NCBI GenBank assembly: GCA_025362095.1
Contig: JANYIJ010000004.1
Coordinates: 1 to 41,499, forward strand
DNA: 41,499 nt
Source of the DNA: Gemmatimonadota bacterium
GTDB lineage: Bacteria; Gemmatimonadota; Gemmatimonadetes; Gemmatimonadales; Gemmatimonadaceae
Direction: 5' to 3'
Shown here: one piece after another, positions 32,200-40,257 of the stretch
How the letters are laid out: every line of letters starts with the position of its first letter
How positions within the stretch are numbered: the stretch's first letter is position 1
Made by a program: the position numbers and the translations under genes
The notes under the pieces: model-generated
What the model was told of the DNA's origin: nothing
What the model saw: only the letters and a program-made list of their open reading frames with translations
Databases searched by the model: none

Positions 32200-32496
32200 A
32201 TGGACTGCCCAACTTTCCGCCGTCAGCACCTCCTGTTTTCCGATTCCGCCCTGCCGCCCATTCAGGCGGCTGCGATGAGGGCGCACGCAGACACGTGCGC
32301 TTTTTGCGCGCGCCTGCAGGTGTCGCTCCGCCGCGGACTCATGGTCGTGAGAGGACTGCAGTCAATCACACCGTCGGCAGGGTTCGGCGCACGACTGCGC
32401 GCGGTATATTCCGCCTATGCCACCGTCGACGATGCGCGCCTTCAAGTCGGCGCTCGAACAGAAGAGCTTCGACCGCGTCTATCTCTTTCACGGTGA
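32200..32496 (+). CDS. small zinc-binding anti-sigma (ZAS/zf-HC2-like) protein without membrane helix
   Basis: A 98-residue protein with the ZAS zinc-ligand spacing: Cys3-x25-His29-x3-Cys33-x2-Cys36 (HADTCAFC at 29-36). This exactly matches anti-sigma factors of the RsrA/ChrR/zf-HC2 type. After the zinc helix it continues SITPSAGFGARLRAVYSAYA, a linker seen in such proteins, but it ends without the transmembrane helix or sensor domain usually found. Its last 80 bases (32417-32496) overlap the start of holA in another frame. It lies 106 bases after the ECF sigma gene, so it is probably that factor's soluble regulator; truncation of a longer gene is the alternative. Confidence 0.7.
   Translation: MDCPTFRRQHLLFSDSALPPIQAAAMRAHADTCAFCARLQVSLRRGLMVVRGLQSITPSAGFGARLRAVYSAYATVDDARLQVGARTEELRPRLSLSR
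32405..32410 (+). promoter_or_regulatory. -10-like hexamer TATATT before holA
   Basis: TATATT, then CCGCCT (six bases), then the holA ATG at 32417. Near-consensus -10, no ribosome site; suggests a leaderless holA mRNA whose promoter lies inside the preceding anti-sigma-like gene. Confidence 0.45.
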
Positions 32497-33472
32497 CGAC
32501 GATTACCTGAAGGACGACAAGATCCGCGCGCTGATCGATCGCGCAACGGATCCGGGCACGCGCGACTTCAATCTCGAAGTGAGACGCGCCTCCGACACCG
32601 ACGCGGGCGCGCTGGGGCTCGCGCTGGACTCGCTTCCCATGATGGCGGAGCGCCGCGTGGTGATCGTTCGCGACGTCAATACGTTCAAGAAAGATGCGCG
32701 CGCCGTGCTGTCGAAATATCTCGCCCGCCCGGCGGCCGACACCGTGCTCGTGCTGGTCGTCGCGAGCGGAGCGAAACCGGATGCAGCGCTCATCGAGGCG
32801 TCAACGGCGATCGAATTCCGTCCGCTCACGGAAACCGAGCTCGCGAAATGGGTCGCGCACCACGCCTCGACGCTCGGCCTGAAAATCGAAGCGCGCGCCG
32901 CTGAGTTGCTGTGCACCGCCACGGGCAACGACCTCGCGCTCCTCTCGAGCGAAATCGAGAAACTGCGCAGCTACACCAACGGCGAGCCGGTCGATGAGGC
33001 CGCGATCGAAGCGATCGTCGGCGTGCGGCACGGGGAAACACTCGGCGACCTGCTCGATCTCGTCGCGCAAAGGAACAGCGTGAATGCGATCGCCCTGCTG
33101 GAGCGCGTGCTGGCGCAGCCCAAGACTTCGGGCGTTTCGATCGTGATGGCGCTGACGACGCAAACACTTGCGATCGGCTGGCTGCTCGCGGCGCGCGAGC
33201 GCGGGCTCGCGCAACACCGATTTGAAAGTGAACTCTTCGGCTTGCTCAAGGAGAATCCGTCGTCCATGGTGGGGCGGCCGTGGGGTGAGGCCGTGAAAGC
33301 ATGGGTGCACGCGGTGCGCCATTGGGATCATCCCGCGCTCGACCGTGCGATTTCGCTGCTGCTCGCCGCGGACCTCGCGCTGAAAGACACGCGCATCTCG
33401 TCCGAAGAGCAGCTGCTGACGTCGTTGCTCCTCTCGATGACCGCCGGCGCACCACGCCGCGCGGCGGCGTGA
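32417..33472 (+). CDS. holA: DNA polymerase III delta subunit
   Basis: Delta subunit of the clamp loader, which opens the beta clamp (dnaN, 14 kb away). The 351-residue length and the fold markers match HolA: RVYLFHGDDDYLKDDKIRALI at the N-terminus, LDSLPMMAERRVVIVRDV, then an AAA+-like LLCTATGNDLALLSSEIEKL and the C-terminal collar helices with KDTRISSEEQLLTSLLLSM. It lacks a functional Walker A, as all delta subunits do. It begins inside the end of the anti-sigma-like gene. The next gene starts 16 bases after its stop. Confidence 0.93.
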   Translation: MPPSTMRAFKSALEQKSFDRVYLFHGDDDYLKDDKIRALIDRATDPGTRDFNLEVRRASDTDAGALGLALDSLPMMAERRVVIVRDVNTFKKDARAVLSKYLARPAADTVLVLVVASGAKPDAALIEASTAIEFRPLTETELAKWVAHHASTLGLKIEARAAELLCTATGNDLALLSSEIEKLRSYTNGEPVDEAAIEAIVGVRHGETLGDLLDLVAQRNSVNAIALLERVLAQPKTSGVSIVMALTTQTLAIGWLLAARERGLAQHRFESELFGLLKENPSSMVGRPWGEAVKAWVHAVRHWDHPALDRAISLLLAADLALKDTRISSEEQLLTSLLLSMTAGAPRRAAA

Positions 33473-33487
33473 CGGGGGTTGCCACGC

Positions 33488-34516
33488 ATGAGGGCGCTGC
33501 GATTCGTGATCGCCAGCCTGACGTTTGCGGCGGCGTCTGCGGTGGCGCACGCACAGGGAGGAGGCACGGGTGATTCCACCCTCGCGCGCGTGCTGCGACT
33601 CGCGAGTGACGGCAACGCCGCGGCGGGCCGCGCGCTCGCCGATTCCGTGATCGCCTCCACCAGGGAAGGTTCGCCAGGGTACGTCGACGCGCTGTTCGCA
33701 CGCGCGTCGATTGCCGAGTCAGGCGACGCCGCGCGGAAAGATTATCTGCGCATCGCGGTGGAGTTTTCGACGTCGCCGCGCGCCGAAGACTCGCTGCTGC
33801 GGCTCGCACAAATGGAGATCGCACGCGGCGATCGTGCCGCGGCGAAACAGTACCTCGAGCGACTGGCGCTGGAGCACTCCGGCGGCTCGTCGCGCGCGCA
33901 GGGCGCATACTGGCTCGGGCGCGTGCAAATCGACGAGGGCGCGCTCGCGCAGGCGTGCGCGTCGCTCGCGGAAGCAAAGGCGCACGTCACGAAGTCGGAC
34001 ATCGAGCTCTCGAATCAAATCACCTACTACGCGCGTCCGTGCGTGGCACTCCAGCGCGCAGCGGATTCCGCGCGCGCGGACTCAATCGAAAAAGTGATCA
34101 AGGCGGCGAGAGCGGATTCGGCTGCGCGCGCGGATTCGATTGCCAAGGCTGATGCCGCCGCTGCGAAAGCAGCAGCTGCGGCCAAGAAAAAGGCGAAGGC
34201 AGCGCCGACAAAAACTGCGCCGAAGAAATCCGCGACCAAGAAAAGCGCGCCGGCGGACGAGCTGCCGAAGGCCGAAGCGCCGGTGTCGAAGGGTCCAACG
34301 TGGTCGGCACAGGTGGCCGCGTACGACACACAGGAAGACGCGGAACGGCTCGCGAAGAAACTCGGCGAGCGCGGATACGAAGCGCGCGTCACCAATGAGA
34401 AGCCGTTCAGAGTTCGCGTCGGCCGCTATCCGCGTCGCGCGGAGGCCATCGATCTCGTCGCGAAACTGAAGGACGCGAAGATTACGGCCATCGTTGTGGA
34501 GGCCGAGAAACCGTGA
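33488..34516 (+). CDS. secreted SPOR-domain protein with TPR-like N-terminus
   Basis: A 342-residue envelope protein. Signal peptide MRALRFVIASLTFAAASAVAHA with a probable SPase I site after AHA; helical TPR-like repeats (about 25-180: ARKDYLRIAVEFS, AEDSLLRLAQMEIARGD, AKQYLERLALEHSG, YWLGRVQIDEGAL). A low-complexity Ala/Lys/Asp linker (about 195-260) follows, then a C-terminal SPOR domain (TWSAQVAAYDTQEDAERLAK, ending in FRVRVGRYPRRAEA). SPOR domains bind denuded septal peptidoglycan, so a role in division is plausible. ATG 33488 is preferred over TTG 33479. The stop overlaps mutS (GTGA at 34513). Confidence 0.9.
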   Translation: MRALRFVIASLTFAAASAVAHAQGGGTGDSTLARVLRLASDGNAAAGRALADSVIASTREGSPGYVDALFARASIAESGDAARKDYLRIAVEFSTSPRAEDSLLRLAQMEIARGDRAAAKQYLERLALEHSGGSSRAQGAYWLGRVQIDEGALAQACASLAEAKAHVTKSDIELSNQITYYARPCVALQRAADSARADSIEKVIKAARADSAARADSIAKADAAAAKAAAAAKKKAKAAPTKTAPKKSATKKSAPADELPKAEAPVSKGPTWSAQVAAYDTQEDAERLAKKLGERGYEARVTNEKPFRVRVGRYPRRAEAIDLVAKLKDAKITAIVVEAEKP

Positions 34517-37155
34517 GTCGTGACACCGCGACGCCGCTGATGCAGCAGTACCGCGAGATCAAGGCGCGACACAAGGACGCGATCCTTTTTTTCCGGATGG
34601 GCGATTTCTACGAAATGTTCTACGAAGACGCCGAAACGGCGTCGCGCGCGCTCGGCCTCACACTGACATCGCGCAACAACGGCGGTGCTGCCGAAGTGCC
34701 GCTTGCCGGGGTGCCCGTGCGGGCGGTAAACGAGTATTTGCGGCGACTCGTTCTGCAGGGATTTCGCGTCGCGATCTGCGAGCAGATCGAGGACCCGAAA
34801 CTCGCGAAGGGAATCGTGCGGCGCGCAGTGGTCGAGACGGTCACCCCGGGAGCCTCATTTTCGGATGATTTGCTTGAGGGAGCGAGAAACAACTTTCTGT
34901 GCGCTGTGCAGATCACCGGCAAAAACGTTGGAATCGCTGCAATCGACGTTTCCACCGGTGAATTCAGGCTATTTACAGTACATCAACAGGACATTACAGC
35001 GACACTAGCACGACTGTCGCCCCGAGAAGTTCTTGTGGCGCTAGGACAGGAAGCAGCACAGGACTTGGTTCGCGGACTCGACGTCCTGCTCACCGAGCGT
35101 GAGGGGTGGGAGTTCGAGTCTGCGTCGGCTGGCGATGCGCTCGCCGAGCATTTCGCGGTGAGTTCGCTCGAAGGTTTCGGAATTGACGCGAGCGATGTCC
35201 TCGCCGTGGGCGCGGCCGGTGCGCTGATGCGGTACGTGCGCGAGCTGCTTCCGGCCGGTGTGCCGCATCTGGCGCGGCCCATTATCGAGCGTCCCGGTGG
35301 CGTGATGCCGATCGACGAGATGACGCGCCGGAATCTCGAGCTCGTCGAATCGCTGCGCGGCGGTGACACCGCGGGCACCCTGCTCGGCGTGCTCGACCGC
35401 ACGCAAACGCCGATGGGAGCGCGCCTGCTGCGGCAGTGGGTGCTCGCTCCGCTCACCGATCTAGCCGCGATAAACGCGCGACTCGACGCGGTCGGCGCGC
35501 TCGTGCATGACGCGATCGCGCGCACCGCGCTTCGCACCGCGCTCGATGGCGTGCGCGACGTTGAACGGCTCGCTGGAAAAACGGCCGCGCTGCGCGCGAA
35601 TCCGCGCGACGTGCGCGCGCTCGGCGATTCGCTCGCGCGGCTGCCTCAGGTGGAGGCCGCGCTGAAGCGCATGAGTCTGGCGGGGACGCTCGCTGCGATA
35701 CAGCAGGCGTGGGATGCTTGCGCGGACCTCTCGGCTGAGATCCATCGCGCGCTTGTGGAGCGGCCGCCGGTGTCGATCGGTGAAAGCGAGACGATCGCGC
35801 ACGGCGTCGACGCCGCGCTGGACGAACTCCGGGCGATCGCGACCGGCGGGAAGGACGCCATCGCTCTGCTTCAGTCCGCAGAGCGCGAACGCACGGGCAT
35901 CGGCTCGCTGAAGGTTGGCTACAACAAGGTCTTCGGATATTTCATCGAAATCACCAACGCGAACAGCCACCTCGTGCCGCAGGATTATCAGCGGCGGCAG
36001 ACGCTGACAGGCGCCGAGCGATATGTGACGCCGGCGCTGAAGGAATTCGAGGAGAAGGTGCTGCACGCCACCGAGCGCATCGACGTGCTTGAGCGGCAGC
36101 TATTCGACGCGCTGCGCGCGCGCATAGGCGCGCAGATTGCGCGGCTGCAGCGGGTCGCCGGAACTCTTGCAACGCTCGACGTCCTCGGCACGCTTGCGGA
36201 GGTCGCGAGCCGCGAGGGCTACGTGCGGCCCGATCTGGACGAGGGGTTCGATCTCGAAATCACGGCGGGGCGCCATCCGGTGGTGGAGCGAATGATGCCG
36301 CGCGAGCAATTCATTCCGAATGACGTGCGGCTTGCGGCGGACGCACGGATGATCATCCTCACCGGCCCGAACATGGCCGGAAAAAGTACCATATTGCGAC
36401 AAATTGGGCTGATCGTGCTTATGGCGCAGATGGGCAGCTTCGTCGCGGCGACGCGGGCGCGGGTGGGGATCGCTGACCGCGTGTTCACGCGCGTCGGCGC
36501 GAGCGACAATCTCGTGCGCGGGCAGAGCACGTTCATGGTGGAGATGTCGGAGACGAGCGCCATTTTGCATACGGCGACCGCGCGCAGCCTCGTGCTGCTC
36601 GACGAGATCGGCCGCGGGACGAGCACGTGGGACGGCGTGAGCATCGCGTGGGCGGTGAGCGAGCACCTGCACGAACGGATCGGGTGCAAGACTGTGTTCG
36701 CCACACATTATCACGAGCTCACGCAGCTGGCCGACGAATTCGTATCAGTTCGCAACTATAACGTGGACGTGCGCGAGAGCGGCGACCGCATTCTGTTCCT
36801 CCACCGTTTGAAGCCCGGCGGCGCGGACCGTTCGTACGGCATCGAGGTGGGGCGCCTGGCGGGATTGCCGCAGCCGGTGATCGCGCGGGCCCGGGCGCTG
36901 CTCAAGCTGCTCGAAGGCGAACAGATCGTTGCAGCGCTGAGCGGGAAGGTGGGAATCGCCGCGCGCGCGCCGCGCGGAAACACAGACCAGCTCGCGCTGT
37001 TTGTGAGCGACCAGCCCCATCCCGTGGTGGAGCGGCTGCGCGAGATCGACGTGAACACGCTGACACCGCTCGAAGCGCTCGCGCTGCTCGCGCAGCTCAC
37101 GGTCGAAGCTCGATTGGAGCCAGGAGCCGTCGCCTCGACTGGGGCGCGGTCGTAG
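34513..37155 (+). CDS. mutS: DNA mismatch repair protein MutS
   Basis: Recognises mismatches and recruits MutL. The 880-residue protein carries the mismatch-reading Phe-x-Glu in FRMGDFYEMFYEDA, the connector and lever domains, the clamp (GSLKVGYNKVFGYFIEITNA), and the ATPase with Walker A TGPNMAGKST, STFMVEMSETSAIL, Walker B LVLLDEIGRGTSTWDG and the HYHEL signature of the MutS1 C-terminus. The C-terminal helix region (VNTLTPLEALALLAQL) resembles the tetramerisation/dimerisation tail. The GTG start overlaps the SPOR stop. MutL is not in the window. Combined with the apparently proofreading-poor Pol I, mismatch repair here is intact. Confidence 0.97.
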   Translation: MSRDTATPLMQQYREIKARHKDAILFFRMGDFYEMFYEDAETASRALGLTLTSRNNGGAAEVPLAGVPVRAVNEYLRRLVLQGFRVAICEQIEDPKLAKGIVRRAVVETVTPGASFSDDLLEGARNNFLCAVQITGKNVGIAAIDVSTGEFRLFTVHQQDITATLARLSPREVLVALGQEAAQDLVRGLDVLLTEREGWEFESASAGDALAEHFAVSSLEGFGIDASDVLAVGAAGALMRYVRELLPAGVPHLARPIIERPGGVMPIDEMTRRNLELVESLRGGDTAGTLLGVLDRTQTPMGARLLRQWVLAPLTDLAAINARLDAVGALVHDAIARTALRTALDGVRDVERLAGKTAALRANPRDVRALGDSLARLPQVEAALKRMSLAGTLAAIQQAWDACADLSAEIHRALVERPPVSIGESETIAHGVDAALDELRAIATGGKDAIALLQSAERERTGIGSLKVGYNKVFGYFIEITNANSHLVPQDYQRRQTLTGAERYVTPALKEFEEKVLHATERIDVLERQLFDALRARIGAQIARLQRVAGTLATLDVLGTLAEVASREGYVRPDLDEGFDLEITAGRHPVVERMMPREQFIPNDVRLAADARMIILTGPNMAGKSTILRQIGLIVLMAQMGSFVAATRARVGIADRVFTRVGASDNLVRGQSTFMVEMSETSAILHTATARSLVLLDEIGRGTSTWDGVSIAWAVSEHLHERIGCKTVFATHYHELTQLADEFVSVRNYNVDVRESGDRILFLHRLKPGGADRSYGIEVGRLAGLPQPVIARARALLKLLEGEQIVAALSGKVGIAARAPRGNTDQLALFVSDQPHPVVERLREIDVNTLTPLEALALLAQLTVEARLEPGAVASTGARS

Positions 37156-37158
37156 ATT
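37153..37158 (+). promoter_or_regulatory. -10-like hexamer TAGATT before the cystathionine beta-synthase gene
   Basis: TAGATT begins in the mutS stop codon and is followed by TCCGCG (six bases) and the ATG at 37165. The context TAGATTTCCGC is identical to that before the M16 gene at 28036. Suggests an internal promoter and leaderless mRNA. Confidence 0.4.
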
Positions 37159-37164
37159 TCCGCG

Positions 37165-38565
37165 ATGGCACACGCCGAACGCGACCTCAGGGTCTACGAT
37201 TCCGTTCTCGAGACGATGGGATGGACGCCGCTGATCCGGCTCACGCGCGTCACGCGTGGAATTCTCACGCCGGTGTGGGCGAAAGCCGAAATCTTTAATC
37301 CTGGCGGCTCGGTCAAAGACCGGATCGGCATGCCGATCATCGAGAAGGCGGAGCGCGACGGATCGCTGAAGCCGGGCGGTACGATCGTGGAAGGGACGAG
37401 CGGCAACACGGGCGTCGCGCTCGCAATCGCGGCGGCACTCAAGGGTTACAAATGCATCTTCACGATGCCGGACAAGATGTCGCAGGAAAAAGTCCGGCTC
37501 CTGAAAGCGTACGGCGCCGAAGTCGTGATCACGCCGACCGCGGTGCCACCCGATCATCCCGACAGCTACGTGATGACGGCCAAGCGAATCGCGCACGAAA
37601 CGCCGAACGCAATTCTCGCGAACCAGTTCTACAACCAAGCCAACCCCGACGCGCACTACGCGACAACCGGCCCGGAGCTGTGGGAGCAGACCAAAGGAAA
37701 GATCACACATCTCGTCTGCGGCGCCGGCACCGGCGGAACGATCACCGGAGCGGGTCGTTACCTCAAGGAAAAGAATCCGAAGATCCAGCTGGTGTGCGGC
37801 GATCCCGTTGGATCGATCCTCGCCGAGATGTGGCGGAGCGGCGGCACAAGCAAGCTGGAAGGTGTGCCGTACAAGGTCGAGGGAATCGGGCAGGACAAAA
37901 TTCCGGATACGCTCGATCTCAAGATCATCGACGAGTTTCAAACCGTATCAGACCGCGAGGCGTTCGCGATGGCGCGACGGCTCACGCGCGAAGAAGGATT
38001 GTTCGCCGGCGGGTCGTCCGGTCTGCTCGCGCACGTCGCGATGAGCGTCGCGCGGCGCGTCAGCGATCCCGAGGCGTGTGTCGTGACTTTCCTCTGCGAC
38101 ACCGGCGAGCGCTACCTCTCGAAGCTCTACAACGACGAGTGGATGCGCGAAAACCAGATGATGGACACCGAGAAGGTCACGCTTGGCCACCTGCTCGACG
38201 TAAAAGGCGAACGTTCGCCGGGCGGAGTAATCAGCACGTCGCCCGGCGCGACCGTGCGGCAGGCGCTGCGCCTCATGAGTCAGCATGACATTTCGCAGCT
38301 GCCGGTGATGGACGGCAAGGACTGTGTGGGTTCAGTGAGCGAGAGTGTGCTCAGCGTGCGCGGACTCGAAGATGTGAAGGTGCTCGAGCAGACGGTCGGC
38401 AACACGATGGACTCGCCGTTCCCGGTGGTGGACGCGGATCACTCGATGGACGCGATCGTGAAGCTGCTTTCGAAATCGAACCCCGCCGTGCTCGTGCGCG
38501 AGAAAGGCGAGATTCGCGGGATCGTCACGCGCTCCGACATGCTCCACTATCTGATGGCGCGCTGA
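37165..38565 (+). CDS. cystathionine beta-synthase with C-terminal CBS domain pair
   Basis: A 466-residue PLP enzyme of fold type II. PLP Lys51 lies in NPGGSVKDRIG, the substrate/PLP phosphate loop is EGTSGNTG, and GAGTGGTITGAG is the phosphate-binding glycine loop. The CGDPVGSI segment (D-P-x-G-S) is characteristic of cystathionine beta-synthase rather than O-acetylserine sulfhydrylase. Two CBS motifs (about 345-400 and 405-466) form a regulatory Bateman module. It converts serine plus homocysteine to cystathionine, entering reverse transsulfuration; a cysteine synthase activity cannot be excluded. No partner cystathionine lyase is nearby. Confidence 0.9.
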   Translation: MAHAERDLRVYDSVLETMGWTPLIRLTRVTRGILTPVWAKAEIFNPGGSVKDRIGMPIIEKAERDGSLKPGGTIVEGTSGNTGVALAIAAALKGYKCIFTMPDKMSQEKVRLLKAYGAEVVITPTAVPPDHPDSYVMTAKRIAHETPNAILANQFYNQANPDAHYATTGPELWEQTKGKITHLVCGAGTGGTITGAGRYLKEKNPKIQLVCGDPVGSILAEMWRSGGTSKLEGVPYKVEGIGQDKIPDTLDLKIIDEFQTVSDREAFAMARRLTREEGLFAGGSSGLLAHVAMSVARRVSDPEACVVTFLCDTGERYLSKLYNDEWMRENQMMDTEKVTLGHLLDVKGERSPGGVISTSPGATVRQALRLMSQHDISQLPVMDGKDCVGSVSESVLSVRGLEDVKVLEQTVGNTMDSPFPVVDADHSMDAIVKLLSKSNPAVLVREKGEIRGIVTRSDMLHYLMAR

Positions 38566-38566
38566 A

Positions 38567-39598
38567 GTGAAGATCATGGTGTTGATGGGCGGCACGTCGT
38601 CGGAGCGCGATGTTTCCCTTGCGTCCGGTCTTCGTGTGGCGGAGGCACTGCGTTCGCGCGGGCACACGGTGACCGCGGTCGACACGGTGCGTGGCGCACT
38701 CAGCGAGGGAGAAGAGCGCGCCCTGCTCGCGGGGGGCGTGATGAAAACACTGCCACCAGACCCGCTCGCGCTCGCGCGACTTTCGTCCGAAACGCTGCCA
38801 GCCACGGTTCGCGGTCTCGCCGCCACGCGCGAAACCGACGCCGTGTTCATCGGGCTTCACGGCGGACAGGGCGAGGACGGGACTCTTCAGGCGCTGCTCG
38901 ATCTCACCGGCGTTCCATACACCGGAAGCGGGCACCTCGCGAGCGCGCTCGCGATGGACAAGGATCTCTCCAAGCGGCTCTTTCGCGAGGCGGGCGTGCG
39001 CACGCCGGACTGGCTCATGGCGCCGGCGACGGATGACGAGATCGTGAAAACTCTCGGGCTTCCCGTCATCGTGAAGCCGTCCAAGCAGGGCTCGACGGTG
39101 GGACTCACGCTCGTGAAGCAGCGGGCGGAGCTGCAGGCTGCGATCGTCGAAGCGAACAAACATGACGACGAGGTGATGATCGAGCAGTTCATCGCCGGCC
39201 GGGAACTCACGGTGGGAATCCTCGGCGACGAGCCCCTGCCGGTTGGCGAAATCATTCCAAAACACGAGATCTACGACTACGAGTGCAAGTACACTCCCGG
39301 CATGGCGCGCGAGGAATTTCCGGCGAAAATCTCGCCCGCTGAAACAGCCGCCGCGCAGCAGCAGGCGCTGGCGGCGTTCAGGGCGCTGAAGCTCTCTGGG
39401 TACGCGCGCATTGACTTCCGTATGATGGCGGACGGAACATTCTATTGTCTTGAAGCGAACACACTTCCGGGGATGACGGAACTAAGCCTGATTCCCCAGG
39501 CCGCAGCCGCCGCGGGAATCACCTTTCCCGAACTTTGCGAGCGGATCGTGCAACTGGCGAAAGGTCTCAGGTCGAAGGACTCCGGAGAAACGCGATGA
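38567..39598 (+). CDS. ddl: D-alanine--D-alanine ligase
   Basis: Joins two D-Ala residues for peptidoglycan precursors, with ATP. The 343-residue ATP-grasp enzyme has MGGTSSERDVSLASG, FIGLHGGQGEDGTLQALL and GVPYTGSGHLASALAMDK, the ATP-binding LPVIVKPSKQGSTVGL, FIAGRELTVGIL and the C-terminal substrate/metal loop YCLEANTLPGMTELSL. The start is GTG 38567 (the first codon of MKIMVLMGG), two bases after the previous stop; an ATG at 38576 is less likely. Its stop overlaps the QueE-like gene. It stands outside any mur cluster. Confidence 0.95.
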   Translation: MKIMVLMGGTSSERDVSLASGLRVAEALRSRGHTVTAVDTVRGALSEGEERALLAGGVMKTLPPDPLALARLSSETLPATVRGLAATRETDAVFIGLHGGQGEDGTLQALLDLTGVPYTGSGHLASALAMDKDLSKRLFREAGVRTPDWLMAPATDDEIVKTLGLPVIVKPSKQGSTVGLTLVKQRAELQAAIVEANKHDDEVMIEQFIAGRELTVGILGDEPLPVGEIIPKHEIYDYECKYTPGMAREEFPAKISPAETAAAQQQALAAFRALKLSGYARIDFRMMADGTFYCLEANTLPGMTELSLIPQAAAAAGITFPELCERIVQLAKGLRSKDSGETR

Positions 39599-40257
39599 CG
39601 GGAACACCGATGGCAGCGGCAGCACTGGCGGGAGTTCCGGCCGGCGTCCAGGCACAGGGTGTGTGGGCCGGCCGGCGCCAGCTGTTCGTGCGCTTCGCCG
39701 GCGAAGCAGAAACCGCAACGATGTACACCGCCGCGGCGCTGGTGCGCGAACTCGATCGCCAACTGTCGCGCTCGAAGTTTCATTCGATCGCAATCGGCGG
39801 CCGCGATCCGCTCGCGAACCAGGCGTTCCTGATCGCAGCGCTCGAGACGGCGAAGCCGCCGATTCCCGTGATGCTCGACACCGATGGTCAGCGGCCGGAA
39901 ACGCTCAAGACACTCGCGCCATATCTCGCGCTCGCGCAGGTCACCGTCGATTTCTGGGTTCCGGATTCCACGCTGGCGCACGTGATCGAGTCGATCACAG
40001 AAGCGGCGCGCGCACAGTGCGCGCACGCGCTCGTGCTCTGCCCGCGCGATGACACATCGGACGGACAGGTGCTGCGCGTGATCGAACAAGCGCACGGCGC
40101 GAGCGCGGAAACTCAGGTGATCATTCATCCGCCGGTGCCGGCGGGCGAACAGCCGATGCTCGACCGCCGATGGGCGACGCTGCTCGATCAGGCCATGGCC
40201 ACGCATCTCGACACGCGCCTCGCGCTGCGGATTCCGCCGCCCGCTGGACTGCGATGA
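39595..40257 (+). CDS. QueE-like protein lacking the radical-SAM cysteines
   Basis: A 220-residue protein that aligns by eye, in order, with 7-carboxy-7-deazaguanine synthase (QueE): QAQG at 19-22 for QGEG, LFVRFAG at 30-36, IGGRDP at 67-72 for the SAM-binding TGGEP, DTDG at 95-98 for ETNG, IHPPVP for the VQPM strand and a final LRIPPPAGLR for the QTHKYLNIP tail. The [4Fe-4S] motif CxxxCxxC that should follow FAG is Glu37, Ala41 and Tyr44. The only two cysteines in the chain lie far downstream, so radical SAM chemistry is not possible in the normal way. It is uninterrupted, coupled to ddl and rhomboid by ATGA overlaps, and two genes upstream of queF. Function unknown. Confidence 0.7.
   Translation: MTGTPMAAAALAGVPAGVQAQGVWAGRRQLFVRFAGEAETATMYTAAALVRELDRQLSRSKFHSIAIGGRDPLANQAFLIAALETAKPPIPVMLDTDGQRPETLKTLAPYLALAQVTVDFWVPDSTLAHVIESITEAARAQCAHALVLCPRDDTSDGQVLRVIEQAHGASAETQVIIHPPVPAGEQPMLDRRWATLLDQAMATHLDTRLALRIPPPAGLR

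Noticed and set aside
34080-34260. Repetitive Ala/Lys/Asp codons as a DNA repeat array
   Set aside because: Low-complexity linker of the SPOR protein; the DNA units are not regular and look like ordinary coding sequence for a flexible linker.
36745-37941. 398-codon open frame antisense to the mutS end and the cystathionine beta-synthase gene
   Set aside because: Spans two well-supported genes on the opposite strand, with low-complexity Arg/His-rich translation and no recognisable family.
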